Assembly: GCF_005844085.1 (NCBI RefSeq) | Contig: NZ_VCDI01000002.1 | Location: 372,001 to 436,000 of the forward strand | Direction of reading: 5' to 3' | From: Lichenicoccus roseus | Lineage (GTDB): Bacteria; Pseudomonadota; Alphaproteobacteria; Acetobacterales; Acetobacteraceae | DNA: 64,000 bases | Part shown: one piece after another, positions 25,622 through 34,851 of the stretch | Numbering within the stretch: the first letter of the stretch is position 1 | Layout of the letters: each line of letters opens with the position of its first letter | Made by a program: the position numbers and the translations under genes | The notes under the pieces: model-generated | The model's database searches: none | The model's input: only the letters and a program-made list of their open reading frames with translations | Told to the model about the DNA's origin: nothing

Positions 25622-26827
25622 ATGGCTGAGAACGACTCTTCCGGGGATGACAAGGATCAGGACAAGTCCGCCGAGCAGGGCAAGTCCTCCGGGCAGGGCA
25701 AGCCTGACGACTCTGCCAAGAATCCCGACGACAAGAAGGCCAGCGAGCAGGAGCAGAAGCGCGAGCAGTCGCGCCAGAAGGCCAAGCCCTGGGTGCGGCT
25801 CGGACTCATCCTGTTCATCATCATCGTCGTGGTCGGCGGGTTCTTCTACTGGTGGACCACCCGGTTCGAGGAGAGCACCGACGACGCCTTCACCGCCGGC
25901 CGCACCATCACGATCGCGCCGCATGTCGCCGGCTACGTGGTCGAGCTCGACGTCAACGACAACGAGTTCGTGCATCAGGGCCAGGTGCTGGCGCGCATCG
26001 ACCCGCGCAACTACCAGGCCACCCACGACCAGGCGGCGGCAACGCTGGAGCAGGCGAAGGGTCAGCTGGAAGGCGCCAGGTACCAGGTCGAGGTGGCGAA
26101 GCAGAACTTCCCGGGCCAGCTCAAGCAGGCGCAGGGCCAGCTGCTGATCGCCGAGGCCAACGAGTTCAACGCCGAGACCGAATACAAGCGCCAGCACAAC
26201 ATCGCCCGCGCCGCCACCACGCAGCAGGCGGTCGACAACTCGACCGCCGGACTGAAGCAGGCGCAGGGCCAGGTGCTGCAGGCGCAGGGCACCGTGCAGC
26301 AGAACACGCCGATCCAGAGCAACATCGGCAATGCCACCACCCGCATCACCCAGCAGGCGGGATCGCTCGCGCAGGCACAGGCGCAGCTCGACCTCGCCAA
26401 CCTCAACCTGGAATGGACGGTGATCCGCGCCCCGCACGACGGCTGGATCTCGCAGCGCAACGTCGAGCGCGGCAACTATGTGCAGGCGGCGCAGTCGCTG
26501 TTCTCGATCGTCGAGCCGGAAGTCTGGATCACCGCCAACTTCAAGGAAACCCAGATCAACGACATCCGCCCCGGCCAGCCGGTGAAGATCTCGGTGGACG
26601 CCTACCCGTCCCTCAAGCTGGAAGGCCACGTCGACAGCATCCAGAACGGCTCCGGCGCCGCGTTCAGCGCCTTCCCGCCGGAGAACGCCACCGGCAACTA
26701 CGTCAAGATCGTGCAGCGCGTGCCGGTCAAGATCATCATCGATGACGGGCTGAACCCGAACATCCCGCTGCCGCTCGGCATCTCGGTCGAGCCGACCGTC
26801 GACACCAAGTCGGCCTCGGGCAGATGA
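25622..26827 (+). CDS. emrA: EmrA/HlyD-type membrane fusion protein
   Basis: A 401-aa periplasmic adaptor for a tripartite pump. A long N-terminal cytoplasmic stretch (residues 1-57) is rich in Lys, Asp, Gly and Ser, and is followed by one membrane helix (LGLILFIIIVVVGGFFYWW). The periplasmic part begins STDDAFTAGRTITIAPHVAG, then a lipoyl-like half, a long Gln/Ala coiled coil (about 150-270), and the second lipoyl half NLEWTVIRAPHDGWISQRNV. A beta-barrel domain follows (WITANFKETQINDIRPGQPV). It partners the MFS pump encoded 24 bases downstream. The charged N-terminal tail is longer than in E. coli EmrA. Confidence 0.9.
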   Translation: MAENDSSGDDKDQDKSAEQGKSSGQGKPDDSAKNPDDKKASEQEQKREQSRQKAKPWVRLGLILFIIIVVVGGFFYWWTTRFEESTDDAFTAGRTITIAPHVAGYVVELDVNDNEFVHQGQVLARIDPRNYQATHDQAAATLEQAKGQLEGARYQVEVAKQNFPGQLKQAQGQLLIAEANEFNAETEYKRQHNIARAATTQQAVDNSTAGLKQAQGQVLQAQGTVQQNTPIQSNIGNATTRITQQAGSLAQAQAQLDLANLNLEWTVIRAPHDGWISQRNVERGNYVQAAQSLFSIVEPEVWITANFKETQINDIRPGQPVKISVDAYPSLKLEGHVDSIQNGSGAAFSAFPPENATGNYVKIVQRVPVKIIIDDGLNPNIPLPLGISVEPTVDTKSASGR

Positions 26828-26851
26828 GAGCGGGCGAATGAGGATGGCCCG

Positions 26852-28423
26852 GTGAGCGGCTCGCAGCAGCCTTGGAAGCCGAAGGCCAACCCGTGGCTGA
26901 TCGCCATCGTGGTCACGGTGGCGGCGTTCATGGAGGTGCTCGACACCACCATCGTGAACGTGGCGCTGCCGCACATCGCGGGCAACCTCTCGACCTCCTA
27001 TGACGACGCCACCTGGGCGCTGACCGCCTATCTCGCCGCAAACGGCATCGTGCTCACGGTGTCCGGCTGGCTCGGCCGGGTGCTCGGCCGCAAGCGCTAT
27101 TTCATGATCTGCATCGCCATGTTCACGGTGTGCTCGTTCCTGTGCGGGATGTCGCAGAACCTGCCGGAACTGATCATATTCCGCATGCTGCAGGGGCTGT
27201 TCGGCGGTGGCCTGCAGCCGAACCAGCAATCCATCATCCTCGACACCTTCCCGCCGGAGAAGCGTTCCGGCGCGTTCGCGATCACCGCACTCGCGACCAT
27301 CGTCGCCCCGGTGCTCGGTCCGACGCTCGGCGGCTACATCACCGACAATGCGTCCTGGCGCTGGGTGTTCTTCATCAACGTGCCGATCGGCATCGCCGGC
27401 GTGCTGGCGGTGGCCGCCCTGGTCGAGGATCCGCCCTGGGCGCAGAAGCGCAAATCCTCGATCGACGTGGTCGGGTTGTCGCTGATCATCCTCGGACTTG
27501 GCTGCCTGCAGGTGATGATGGATCGCGGCGAGGACGACGACTGGTTCGGCTCGCCGTTCATACGCATCCTGGCCTTCCTGTCCGTCACCGGCATCCTCGG
27601 CGCCATCGGCTGGCTGCTGACGGTGAAGAAGCCGGTGGTCGACCTGCGCGTGTTCGGCGACCGCAATTTCGCCGTGGGCGCGCTGCTGATCGGTGCCGTC
27701 GGCTTCGTGCTGTATTCGTCGGCTGTTCTGGTGCCGCAATTCTCGCAGCAGGTGATCGGCTACACCGCCACCCTGGCCGGACTGGTGCTGTCACCGGGCG
27801 CGCTCGGCATCATCGTGCTGATCCCGTTCATCGGACAGGTGCTGAAGCGGGTGCAGGCGCGCTTCGTCATCGCCTTCGGCTTCTTCATCATGGGCGCGGC
27901 CCTGATGTATTCCGCGCACCTGGTGCTGTCGATCGACTTCCGCACCCTGGTGTTCTACCGCATGGCGCAGGCGAGTTGCCTCGCCTTCCTGTTCGTGCCG
28001 ATCAGCGTGGTCACCTACCAGACGCTGCCGAAGGAGCTGAACGGTGACGCTGCGGCGCTGTTCAGCATGATGCGCAACGTCATGGGTTCGATCGGCATCT
28101 CGTGCGCGACCTCGCTGATTACCGAGCGCACGCAGATACGCGAGGCGCACATGGTGCACTGGATGACGCCGTTCCATCAGCCGTACAACGACTACAACTT
28201 CCACACCCGGCAATACCTGACGCAGCTCGGGCGGTCGCAGGCGTCGCTGGATGGCGGCGTCACCCACCAGATCTACCAGGAATTCATCCAGCAGGCCTCG
28301 GCGCTGGCCTACAACGACGCCTTCCATACCTTTGCCGTGGCCTGCTTCGCCATCGTGCCGCTGTGCTGGCTGCTGTCGCCGAACAAGCCGGGTGGCGGTG
28401 GCAAGGCACCGGCCGCGCATTAG
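26852..28423 (+). CDS. emrB: EmrB/QacA-type DHA2 MFS efflux transporter
   Basis: A 523-aa proton-driven drug exporter with 14 predicted helices. The family motif C region appears in helix 5 as IVAPVLGPTLGGYITDNASW-RW and the DHA2 N-terminal motif as EVLDTTIVNVALPHIAGNLS; motif A-like GRVLGRKRYFM follows helix 2. The GTG start is taken because no upstream ATG in frame survives (ATG 26844 runs into a stop). Together with EmrA it would span to an outer-membrane channel, for which no gene is nearby. It is expected to expel hydrophobic drugs or acids and to be controlled through the upstream palindrome. Confidence 0.92.
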   Translation: MSGSQQPWKPKANPWLIAIVVTVAAFMEVLDTTIVNVALPHIAGNLSTSYDDATWALTAYLAANGIVLTVSGWLGRVLGRKRYFMICIAMFTVCSFLCGMSQNLPELIIFRMLQGLFGGGLQPNQQSIILDTFPPEKRSGAFAITALATIVAPVLGPTLGGYITDNASWRWVFFINVPIGIAGVLAVAALVEDPPWAQKRKSSIDVVGLSLIILGLGCLQVMMDRGEDDDWFGSPFIRILAFLSVTGILGAIGWLLTVKKPVVDLRVFGDRNFAVGALLIGAVGFVLYSSAVLVPQFSQQVIGYTATLAGLVLSPGALGIIVLIPFIGQVLKRVQARFVIAFGFFIMGAALMYSAHLVLSIDFRTLVFYRMAQASCLAFLFVPISVVTYQTLPKELNGDAAALFSMMRNVMGSIGISCATSLITERTQIREAHMVHWMTPFHQPYNDYNFHTRQYLTQLGRSQASLDGGVTHQIYQEFIQQASALAYNDAFHTFAVACFAIVPLCWLLSPNKPGGGGKAPAAH

Positions 28424-28435
28424 GGCAGCACGACA

Positions 28436-29227
28436 TTGGAACCGATCTTCGAGCGCGTGCTGCTGACCAACGACGACGGCATCGCCGCCCCCGGGCTGGC
28501 GGTGCTGGAGCAGGTGGCCGCCACCCTCGCCCGCGAGGTCTGGGTGGTGGCGCCGGCGCATGACCAGAGCGGCACCTCGCACTCGCTCAGCCTGCACGCG
28601 CCGCTGCGCATCGAGACGCTGGGCGAGCGGCGCTTCTCGGTGCAGGGCACGCCGGCGGATTGCGTGGTGCTCGGCGTGCGGCATCTGCTGCGCGATGCGG
28701 CGCCCGACATGATCCTGTCCGGCGTCAACCGTGGCGCCAATCTCGGCGTCGAGACGGTGTTTTCCGGCACGGTGGGGGCGGCGATGACCGGGCTGCTGCT
28801 CGGCGTGCCGTCGATCGCGCTCAGCCAGGCCTTCGAGGATCGCGCCGCGGTGCCGTGGCCGACCGCCGCTGCACTCGCCGGGCCGGTGATCCGCCGGCTT
28901 TCGGAAAGTGCGAAGGGCGGGGCCGGCTGGAGCGGCAGCGCCTGCCTCAACGTGAACTTTCCGGCCTGCGCGCCGGACCAGGCCGGCCCGTTGACGGTGA
29001 CGCGCCAGGGCGAGGGGCTGCTCGACGGCATCGAGATCCTGTCGCGCGCCGATCCGCGCACGCTCGACTACCACTGGCTGCAGATCAGCCGTCGGTCGCG
29101 CCAGGATGCCGCCGACAGCGAGGCGGCGGCGCTCGACCGCCGCGCGATCTCGGTGACGCCGCTGCGCTTCGAGCGTACCGACGATGCGGTGCTGGACCGC
29201 CTGCGCGACGCCGTCGGAGCGGCCTGA
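28436..29227 (+). CDS. surE: 5'/3'-nucleotidase SurE
   Basis: A 263-aa metal-dependent nucleoside monophosphatase. The active-site N-terminus VLLTNDDGIAAPGL supplies the metal-binding DD pair, and the later SGVNRGANLGVETVFSGTVG-A, VAPAHDQSGTSHSLSLHAP and LNVNFPA motifs are intact. The start is a TTG at 28436 with a weak AGGGC upstream; a GTG at 28457 right before the conserved core is the alternative. Family length is normal. It follows the MFS gene by 12 bases and may be read in the same transcript. Confidence 0.93.
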   Translation: MEPIFERVLLTNDDGIAAPGLAVLEQVAATLAREVWVVAPAHDQSGTSHSLSLHAPLRIETLGERRFSVQGTPADCVVLGVRHLLRDAAPDMILSGVNRGANLGVETVFSGTVGAAMTGLLLGVPSIALSQAFEDRAAVPWPTAAALAGPVIRRLSESAKGGAGWSGSACLNVNFPACAPDQAGPLTVTRQGEGLLDGIEILSRADPRTLDYHWLQISRRSRQDAADSEAAALDRRAISVTPLRFERTDDAVLDRLRDAVGAA

Positions 29228-29237
29228 CCTTCTCCTG

Positions 29238-30506
29238 ATGCGACCTCTTCTCGGTATCGATTTCGGCACCACCAACAGCGTGGTGGCCGAGCTTGCGGCG
29301 GATGGCAGCATCGTCACCCGGATGCACGCATTCGGGCAGGCGCAGCTGCATGCCTTCCGCACCGTGCTCTGCTTCTGGAGCGAGGATGCACGGGGACGCA
29401 GCCTGCTGCACCATGCAGCCGGGCCGGCGGCGGTGCAGGCCTATCTCGACGATCCGCTCGACAGCCGGCTGATCATGTCGATGAAAAGCTATCTTGCCCA
29501 GAAGAGCTTCGTGCAGACCAATATCTTCGGACGCATGCACGGCCTCGAGCAGATGGTCGCACTGTTCCTGCGCGACCTGCTCGGCGAAGCGACGACAGAC
29601 GCCATGCTGGTGGTCGGGCGTCCGGTGCAGTTCGCCGGCGAGTTCGCCGATGACGCTTTCGGGGAGGCCCGCCTGCGCGCCAGCTTCGCGCAGGCCGGAC
29701 ACCGGGGGATCGAGGTGGCGCTGGAGCCGGAGGCAGCCGGGTTCCGCTTCGCCCAGGAGCTGGATGCGGCTGCGACGGTGCTCATCGGCGATTTCGGCGG
29801 CGGCACCAGCGACTTCTCGGTGCTGCGCTTCGAGCCGGGCCAACCGGCGCCGGTCATCACGGCGCTCGGCCGTGCCGGCGTCGGGATCGCCGGCGACAGC
29901 TTCGACGCCCGCATCATCGACCAGGCGATCTCGCCGCTGCTCGGCCGCGGCGACAGCTATTCCATCATGGGCAACGCGCTGCCGGTGCCGCCGGAATATT
30001 TCTCCGGCTTCGCGCGCTGGCACCGCCTGTCGCTGATGCGCACCCCGCGCATGCTGCGCGAGATCGCCGAGGTGGCGGCGGCCAGCGAGCATCCGGAACG
30101 CCTGCGCACGCTGATACGCCTGATCGAGGATGAGATGGGCTATCCGTTGTATCAGGCGGTGAGTGCCGCCAAGGCGGAGCTCTCACACGCGGACTTCGCA
30201 GTGCTGCGCTTCGAGCATGGCGATTTCGCTGTCGAGCGCCGTATCGCGCGGCACGAGTTCGAAGGCTGGATTGCCGCCGACCTCGCCCGCATGGCGGCGG
30301 CAGTCGGGCGGGCGCTCGACCGGGCCGGCATGCGCGCCGACGAGATCGACCGGGTGTTCCTCACCGGAGGCACCTCGTTCGTGCCCGCGGTGCGCGGCAT
30401 GTTCGAGCAGCGCTTCGGCGCAGGGCGCGTGTCCGGCGGCGGCGAGTTCGTTTCGGTTGCGGAGGGATTGGCGCTGATCGGGCGGGCCAGGCTGCGATCA
30501 CAATGA
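29238..30506 (+). CDS. Hsp70-family protein, YegD-like (no substrate-binding domain)
   Basis: A 422-aa protein that contains an Hsp70/actin ATPase fold only. The phosphate-1 loop is GIDFGTTNSVVAEL, phosphate-2 is LIGDFGGGTSDFSVL and the adenosine motif is VFLTGGTSFVPAVRGMF. A mid-segment MSMKSYLAQKSFVQTNIFGR is typical of YegD-like proteins. The peptide-binding C-terminal domain of DnaK is absent, so it is probably not a general chaperone. The function of YegD is unclear. It starts 10 bases after surE. Confidence 0.9.
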   Translation: MRPLLGIDFGTTNSVVAELAADGSIVTRMHAFGQAQLHAFRTVLCFWSEDARGRSLLHHAAGPAAVQAYLDDPLDSRLIMSMKSYLAQKSFVQTNIFGRMHGLEQMVALFLRDLLGEATTDAMLVVGRPVQFAGEFADDAFGEARLRASFAQAGHRGIEVALEPEAAGFRFAQELDAAATVLIGDFGGGTSDFSVLRFEPGQPAPVITALGRAGVGIAGDSFDARIIDQAISPLLGRGDSYSIMGNALPVPPEYFSGFARWHRLSLMRTPRMLREIAEVAAASEHPERLRTLIRLIEDEMGYPLYQAVSAAKAELSHADFAVLRFEHGDFAVERRIARHEFEGWIAADLARMAAAVGRALDRAGMRADEIDRVFLTGGTSFVPAVRGMFEQRFGAGRVSGGGEFVSVAEGLALIGRARLRSQ

Positions 30507-30592
30507 AGCTGTCACATTCCAGGATGGGAAATCCGGCCCCTTGCAGTCGTTGCACGCGCAGTACAGTCGATTACGAGGAAAGGCCTCTCCCA

Positions 30593-30739
30593 ATGCACGC
30601 CAAGCTTATCCGTCGGATCCTGATCGGCACCCTGCTGATCGGTCTCGGCGCCTGCACGTCCGGCAACACCAACTCCGGCCCGACCGGCACCTTCAACAAC
30701 AACGGCGTGTCGAAGGGCCACCCGGGCGAAAGCTCCTGA
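30593..30739 (+). CDS. very small lipoprotein
   Basis: A 48-aa lipoprotein: MHAKLIRRILIGTLLIGLGA ends at a lipobox LGAC, leaving a mature peptide of about 28 residues rich in Asn, Gly, Ser and Thr (SGNTNSGPTGTFNNNG and so on). A strong GAGGAAAGG lies about 12 bases before the ATG. The composition fits a small disordered lipoprotein tail; no function can be given. It follows the Hsp70-like gene by about 86 bases, with its own promoter possible in between, and converges on the HIT gene. Confidence 0.7.
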   Translation: MHAKLIRRILIGTLLIGLGACTSGNTNSGPTGTFNNNGVSKGHPGESS

Positions 30740-30768
30740 CCGGTTGACTGCGCGGGCGGCGGCAGGCT

Positions 30769-31149
30769 TCAGCTCGAAGCCAGCATCCGCCCGAGCGGCT
30801 TGCCACCGAACAGGTGAACGTGGAAATGCGGCACCTCCTGTCCGGCATGGTCTCCGATATTGCTCAGCAGGCGATAGCCCGAGGCATCCAGACCGAGTTG
30901 GGTGGCAACCGTACTGACCGCCCGGAAAAAGCCTGAAATTTCCGCATCACCCGCGCGAGCGGCGAAGTCGGCGAACGAGACGTAGGCGCCGCGCGGGATC
31001 ACCAGGATATGCGTCGGCGCCTGCGGCGAGATGTCGTTGAACGCCACCGCATGTTCGTTCTCGAACACAAGGGTCGCCTGGATCTCGTGGCGAAGGATTC
31101 GCGCGAAGATGTTTCCGTTGTCGTAGGGGCCCAGGCCGGAAACCGTCAT
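30769..31149 (-). CDS. HIT-family nucleotide hydrolase/transferase
   Basis: A 126-aa histidine-triad protein, last gene of the his operon. The triad is HFHVHLFGGK, and the N-terminal NIFARILRHEIQATLVFENE is the usual HINT/HIT strand. Such proteins hydrolyse AMP-lysine-type phosphoramidates or related adenylates. It begins one base after the hisE stop, and hisE-HIT order is common in alphaproteobacteria. The ATG at 31149 gives the normal family length; the upstream extension in this frame overlaps hisE. Confidence 0.9.
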   Translation of the reverse strand: MTVSGLGPYDNGNIFARILRHEIQATLVFENEHAVAFNDISPQAPTHILVIPRGAYVSFADFAARAGDAEISGFFRAVSTVATQLGLDASGYRLLSNIGDHAGQEVPHFHVHLFGGKPLGRMLASS

Positions 31150-31150
31150 C

Positions 31151-31681
31151 TCATTCTCCCGTATTGCGTCCGGCCGGCACCCAGCGGGACCGCGACGCTT
31201 TTTCGGCGATGCCGCTGACCCCCTCGCGCCGGCGCAATTCGTTCCACACCGCATCCGGCCGCAGCCCGGCATCCACCCACAGCACGATGAGATGGTACAG
31301 CACGTCGGCGCTCTCGCCGATCAGCTTGTCGCCGTTGCCGGCGACCGCCTCGATCAGGCACTCGACCGCCTCCTCGCCGAACTTCTGCGCCACCTTGTGC
31401 GTGCCGCGCGACAGCAGGCGGGCGGAATGGCTGACGTTCGGATCGGCGTCGCGACGGGCCACCACTGTCTCGAACAGCCGGTCGAGGACGGAAGCCGTCG
31501 AGCCGGTCTCGAGCGACGCGGACTTCGATGGCTTCGCCGCGAGGCCTTGCGTCTTGGCGCTGGTCAGCCGCTGCACCTTCTTGCGTAGTGCGGACTTGGC
31601 AGGCGGCTTGGACGCGGTCTTGCCCGCCGCCCGGCCGGTAGCCTTCGCCCCCTTGCCACCGCCCTTGGCGTCCTTGCTCAT
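31151..31681 (-). CDS. hisE: phosphoribosyl-ATP pyrophosphatase (HisE) with basic N-terminal extension
   Basis: A 176-aa enzyme of histidine synthesis, converting phosphoribosyl-ATP to phosphoribosyl-AMP. The catalytic domain occupies about residues 60-176: [40 protein letters not shown] and [18 protein letters not shown] (MazG-type EExxE and ExxD acidic sites). The first 55-60 residues are an extra Lys/Ala/Gly-rich tail ([20 protein letters not shown] and continuing), not seen in normal HisE of about 105-110 aa. It is probably disordered and could bind nucleic acid, but that is speculation. The start overlaps the hisF stop in ATGA. Confidence 0.92.
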   Translation of the reverse strand: MSKDAKGGGKGAKATGRAAGKTASKPPAKSALRKKVQRLTSAKTQGLAAKPSKSASLETGSTASVLDRLFETVVARRDADPNVSHSARLLSRGTHKVAQKFGEEAVECLIEAVAGNGDKLIGESADVLYHLIVLWVDAGLRPDAVWNELRRREGVSGIAEKASRSRWVPAGRNTGE

Positions 31682-32454
31682 GCAGTCTGTTCCTGTGTCT
31701 GCAGACGGACCGGCAGGCTCGCCGCGGCCAGCGCGGCCTTCACCTCGCCGACCGTGAACTGGCCGAAATGAAACACGCTGGCGGCCAGCAGCCCGGAGGC
31801 TCCGGCCCGTGCGCCGTCGATGAAATGCGCCGGCTCGCCGACCCCACCGGACGCCACCACCGGCACCCGCACCGCCTTGCAGACCGCGCCCAGCAGGTCG
31901 AGATCGAAGCCGGAGCGGGTGCCGTCGCGGTCCATCGAGGTCAGCAGGATCTCGCCGGCGCCAGCCTCCTCGACCTGCCGGCACCAGGACACCGCATCCA
32001 GCCCGGTCGGCGTGCGGCCGCCATGGGTGAACACCTCCCAGCCGCCATGGCCGTCGGCGCGCGCATCGACCGCCACCACCACGCACTGGCTGCCGAACTT
32101 GCGCGCCGCCTCCGCGACCAGGGCCGGGCGCGCCACCGCCGCCGAGTTCATCGCGCACTTGTCGGCGCCGGCAAGCAGCAGGCGGCGCATGTCCTCGGGA
32201 GAGCGCACCCCGCCGCCGACGGTGAATGGCAGGAAGATGCGCGCGGCGGTGCGGCTCACCACGTCCAGGATGGTGTCGCGCTGCTCGTGGCTGGCGGTGA
32301 TGTCGAGGAAGGTGAGCTCGTCGGCGCCGGCGGCGTCGTAGATCGCGGCCTGCTCCACCGGATCGCCGGCATCGCGCAGCGAGACGAAGTTCACGCCCTT
32401 GACGACGCGGCCATCCTTGACGTCGAGGCAGGGGATCACGCGCAGCTTCAGCAT
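31678..32454 (-). CDS. hisF: imidazole glycerol phosphate synthase cyclase subunit
   Basis: A 258-aa TIM-barrel enzyme that, with HisH, makes imidazole glycerol phosphate and AICAR from PRFAR. Motifs are complete: [45 protein letters not shown] and [20 protein letters not shown]. The two catalytic aspartates are in CLDVKD and TSMDRDG. The start overlaps the hisA end by seven bases and its stop overlaps hisE, showing tight operon packing. Confidence 0.96.
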   Translation of the reverse strand: MLKLRVIPCLDVKDGRVVKGVNFVSLRDAGDPVEQAAIYDAAGADELTFLDITASHEQRDTILDVVSRTAARIFLPFTVGGGVRSPEDMRRLLLAGADKCAMNSAAVARPALVAEAARKFGSQCVVVAVDARADGHGGWEVFTHGGRTPTGLDAVSWCRQVEEAGAGEILLTSMDRDGTRSGFDLDLLGAVCKAVRVPVVASGGVGEPAHFIDGARAGASGLLAASVFHFGQFTVGEVKAALAAASLPVRLQTQEQTA

Positions 32455-33239
32455 GCGGCGCCACCCAGCGCCGCGAGCGCCGCTGCCGGGTCGATGCGGC
32501 CGTCATAGAGCGCACGCCCGACGATCACCCCCTCGATCCCGGAATGCTCCGGCAGCCGGTCGCGGGCCACATCGCAAAGCGCCACCAGGTGGTCGAGCGT
32601 GCCGACGCCGCCGCTGGCGATCACCGGGATGCGCACCGCCCCGGCCAGGGCGGCGGTCTGCTCCAGGTCGAGGCCTGACAGCATGCCGTCGCGCTCGATC
32701 TCGGTGAAGATGATCGCCGCCGCACCCTCCTGCTCGACCCGCCGCGCCAGCTCGATGGCCCTCAGCTCCGAGGTCTCCGCCCAGCCCTCGGTCGCCACCT
32801 TGCCGGAGCGGGCATCGATGCCGATGACGATGCGGCCGGGATGCAGGCGGCACGCCTCACGCACCAGCGCCGGGTCCTTCACCGCGGCGCTGCCGAGGAT
32901 GACCCGGGCGATGCCGGCCTCGAGCCAGGTCTCGATCGCGGCGAGGTCGCGCAGGCCGCCGCCGAGCTGCACCGGCACCCGGGCGGCGGCGAGGATCGCG
33001 CGTACCGCCGCCTCGTTGACCGAGCGACCGGCAAAGGCGCCGTTCAGGTCGACCACGTGCAACCACCCGAAGCCGGCTTCGCCCCAGGCACGGGCCTGCG
33101 CACCGGGATCGTCGGAGTAGACGGTGGCGCCGGCCATCTCGCCACGACGTAGCCGCACGCAGGTGCCGTCCTTGAGGTCGATGGCGGGATACAGCGTCAG
33201 CCGCCGGTTGCCACCCGACACCACGGAAGTCTCAGGCAT
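32448..33239 (-). CDS. hisA: ProFAR isomerase HisA
   Basis: A 263-aa TIM-barrel isomerase for the fourth step of histidine synthesis. The core begins [20 protein letters not shown] with the first catalytic Asp in [40 protein letters not shown] and [13 protein letters not shown] follow. A short N-terminal tail ([13 protein letters not shown]) precedes the barrel. Its start overlaps the acetyltransferase stop by eight bases. It could be a PriA-type dual enzyme only in actinobacteria, which this is not. Confidence 0.95.
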   Translation of the reverse strand: MPETSVVSGGNRRLTLYPAIDLKDGTCVRLRRGEMAGATVYSDDPGAQARAWGEAGFGWLHVVDLNGAFAGRSVNEAAVRAILAAARVPVQLGGGLRDLAAIETWLEAGIARVILGSAAVKDPALVREACRLHPGRIVIGIDARSGKVATEGWAETSELRAIELARRVEQEGAAAIIFTEIERDGMLSGLDLEQTAALAGAVRIPVIASGGVGTLDHLVALCDVARDRLPEHSGIEGVIVGRALYDGRIDPAAALAALGGAAC

Positions 33240-33801
33240 CGAGGATCCCGCCCGATTGCAGGCGCTTGGTGAAGAACAGGCCGCGCACCACCCGGCCGCC
33301 GACCCGCGCATAGTGCGGGTGGGTACCCCAGTGGGTGAAGTCCAGGCTGCGATAGAGTGCGATCGCCGCGACCTGGGTCTCGCGCACGTCGAGATTGAGC
33401 ACCTGGTAGCCCATCGCGCGCGCGCAGCTCTCGACCTCGCGGGTCAGCATGCGGGCGAGCCCGTGGCCGCGCGCATAGGGCGCCACGTAGCTGTGCATCA
33501 GGGTGGCGCTCATCGCCTGCGCCTCGTTGTTGCGCGGCGGCCGCACCAGCTGCGCCGCACTGACGATGATGCCGTCGAGGCGGCCGACGAACAGCGTGCG
33601 TTCCGGAACCATCAGCAGGCCGCGGAAATAGCGCTCCAGCACCTGGCGGCCCGGCGACTTCACCCAGCCGAAGCCGCCGCCGTCGAGGATTGCCGCGGAG
33701 GTCGCCTCGCACAGCCCCTGCATGTCGTCGTCGTCCAGGCCGGTGACCCGTTCGACCGCCAGCCGGCTCGGTACGGAAGCGTTGGATCCATCGGCCTGCA
33801 T
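33232..33801 (-). CDS. GNAT-family acetyltransferase inside the his operon
   Basis: A 189-aa N-acetyltransferase. The acetyl-CoA loop is in [27 protein letters not shown] (RGxGxA form) and the strand after it is [20 protein letters not shown], the standard GNAT motif B. The N-terminal half contains a pyrophosphatase-free GNAT core. Substrate is unknown. It lies between hisH and hisA with overlaps on both sides (one and eight bases), so it is made with the enzymes of the pathway; a role in the same pathway or its regulation is not known. Confidence 0.88.
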   Translation of the reverse strand: MQADGSNASVPSRLAVERVTGLDDDDMQGLCEATSAAILDGGGFGWVKSPGRQVLERYFRGLLMVPERTLFVGRLDGIIVSAAQLVRPPRNNEAQAMSATLMHSYVAPYARGHGLARMLTREVESCARAMGYQVLNLDVRETQVAAIALYRSLDFTHWGTHPHYARVGGRVVRGLFFTKRLQSGGILDA

Positions 33802-34448
33802 CAGGCATCCCCCGCCGGCGACCAGAGCAGGAAGTTGGCGAGGATGCGCAGCCCGACCGCCTGGCTCTTCTCGACATGGAACTGGGTGCCGGCACGATTC
33901 CCCCGTGCGACCAGCGCCGGCACCGGGCCGCCATAGTCCGTGGTGGCGATGACATCGTCCGCCGCGTGCGCGCGCAGCGCATACGAATGCACGAAGTAGG
34001 CGTGGTCGCCCGGCTGCAGGCCGGCGGTGAGCGGATGCGCGCCCGGCGTGAACAGCAGCTCGTTCCAGCCCATCTGCGGCAGCCGCAGGCCGGGCACCCG
34101 CATCGGCGCGATCTCGCCGGCGATCCAGCCGAGACCCCGGGTCTCGCCATGCTCCAGGCCGCGATCGGCCATCAGCTGCATGCCGACGCAGATGCCGAGG
34201 AAGGGGGTGCCGCCGTCGGTCGCGTCGACCAGCGCATCGCGCAGGCCGGGCACCGCGCCCAGGCCGGTCGCGCAGTCGAGGAAGGCGCCCTGCCCGGGCA
34301 GGACGATGCGCCCGGCGGCGCGCAGTTCGGCAGGGTCGTCGGTGATCGAGATACTGGCGTCGATGCCGCCCAGGCGGGCCGCCTCCTCGAGCGCCCGTGC
34401 CGCCGACGCCAGGTTGCCGCCCGCGTAGTCGACCACCGCGACCCGCAT
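33801..34448 (-). CDS. hisH: imidazole glycerol phosphate synthase glutaminase subunit
   Basis: A 215-aa class I amidotransferase that feeds ammonia to HisF. It begins VAVVDYAGGNLASAARALEE; the oxyanion strand and nucleophile are in IVLPGQGAFLDC and GTPFLGICVGMQLMADRG (Cys in GICVGMQ, Val replacing the usual Leu). The His/Glu of the triad are in GTQFHVEKSQAVGLRI, where Val replaces the usual Pro. Two Mets at 34451 and 34448 are possible starts. The stop overlaps the GNAT start (TGATG). Confidence 0.94.
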   Translation of the reverse strand: MRVAVVDYAGGNLASAARALEEAARLGGIDASISITDDPAELRAAGRIVLPGQGAFLDCATGLGAVPGLRDALVDATDGGTPFLGICVGMQLMADRGLEHGETRGLGWIAGEIAPMRVPGLRLPQMGWNELLFTPGAHPLTAGLQPGDHAYFVHSYALRAHAADDVIATTDYGGPVPALVARGNRAGTQFHVEKSQAVGLRILANFLLWSPAGDA

Positions 34449-34473
34449 CATCCGCGTTCCGGCCCAGCGCGGG

Positions 34474-34851
34474 TCAAGCACCGCCTCCGAGCAGCTCCGG
34501 CCGGTGATCGAGCAGGCGCAGCAGAGCCTCGCCGGCATCGCGCCCGGCCACCAGCGGACCGACGGTGAAGCCGCGCAGCCGCAGGTCCCAGCGCCGCAGG
34601 TCGTTGGCGAAGAACGCCACCAGTATGTTGATACCGGCCAGCATGACCCAGTGCCCGGGCAGGTGGCGCGTCAGTGCGAGGACCGGCAGGCTGACGGCGC
34701 CGACCAGCAGCGCCGGCATCCAGGCGGCGAACAGCAGCCCGAGCCAGCCGAGGACGATGCAGCGCCAGGCGATGCCCTCCCGGACCAGCACCGGCGGCGC
34801 ACCGGCACGCGGCGAGTCCGGCGGGTGGAAGTGCGAGCTGTACAGCTTCAC
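34474..34851 (-). CDS. DUF2628 small membrane protein
   Basis: A 125-aa protein with a short soluble start (MKLYSSHFHPPDSPRAGAPP) then EGIAWRCIVLGWLGLLFAAW and two or three further hydrophobic stretches, ending in FFANDLRRWDLRLRGFTVGP and a C-terminal tail. This is the DUF2628 pattern, in which the N-terminal EGFxW and the C-terminal N-L-RR-L-R-G blocks are conserved. It is encoded between hisB and hisH with a four-base overlap at its start (ATGA with hisB). The function is unknown, but this position is repeated in other alphaproteobacterial his operons. Confidence 0.85.
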   Translation of the reverse strand: MKLYSSHFHPPDSPRAGAPPVLVREGIAWRCIVLGWLGLLFAAWMPALLVGAVSLPVLALTRHLPGHWVMLAGINILVAFFANDLRRWDLRLRGFTVGPLVAGRDAGEALLRLLDHRPELLGGGA

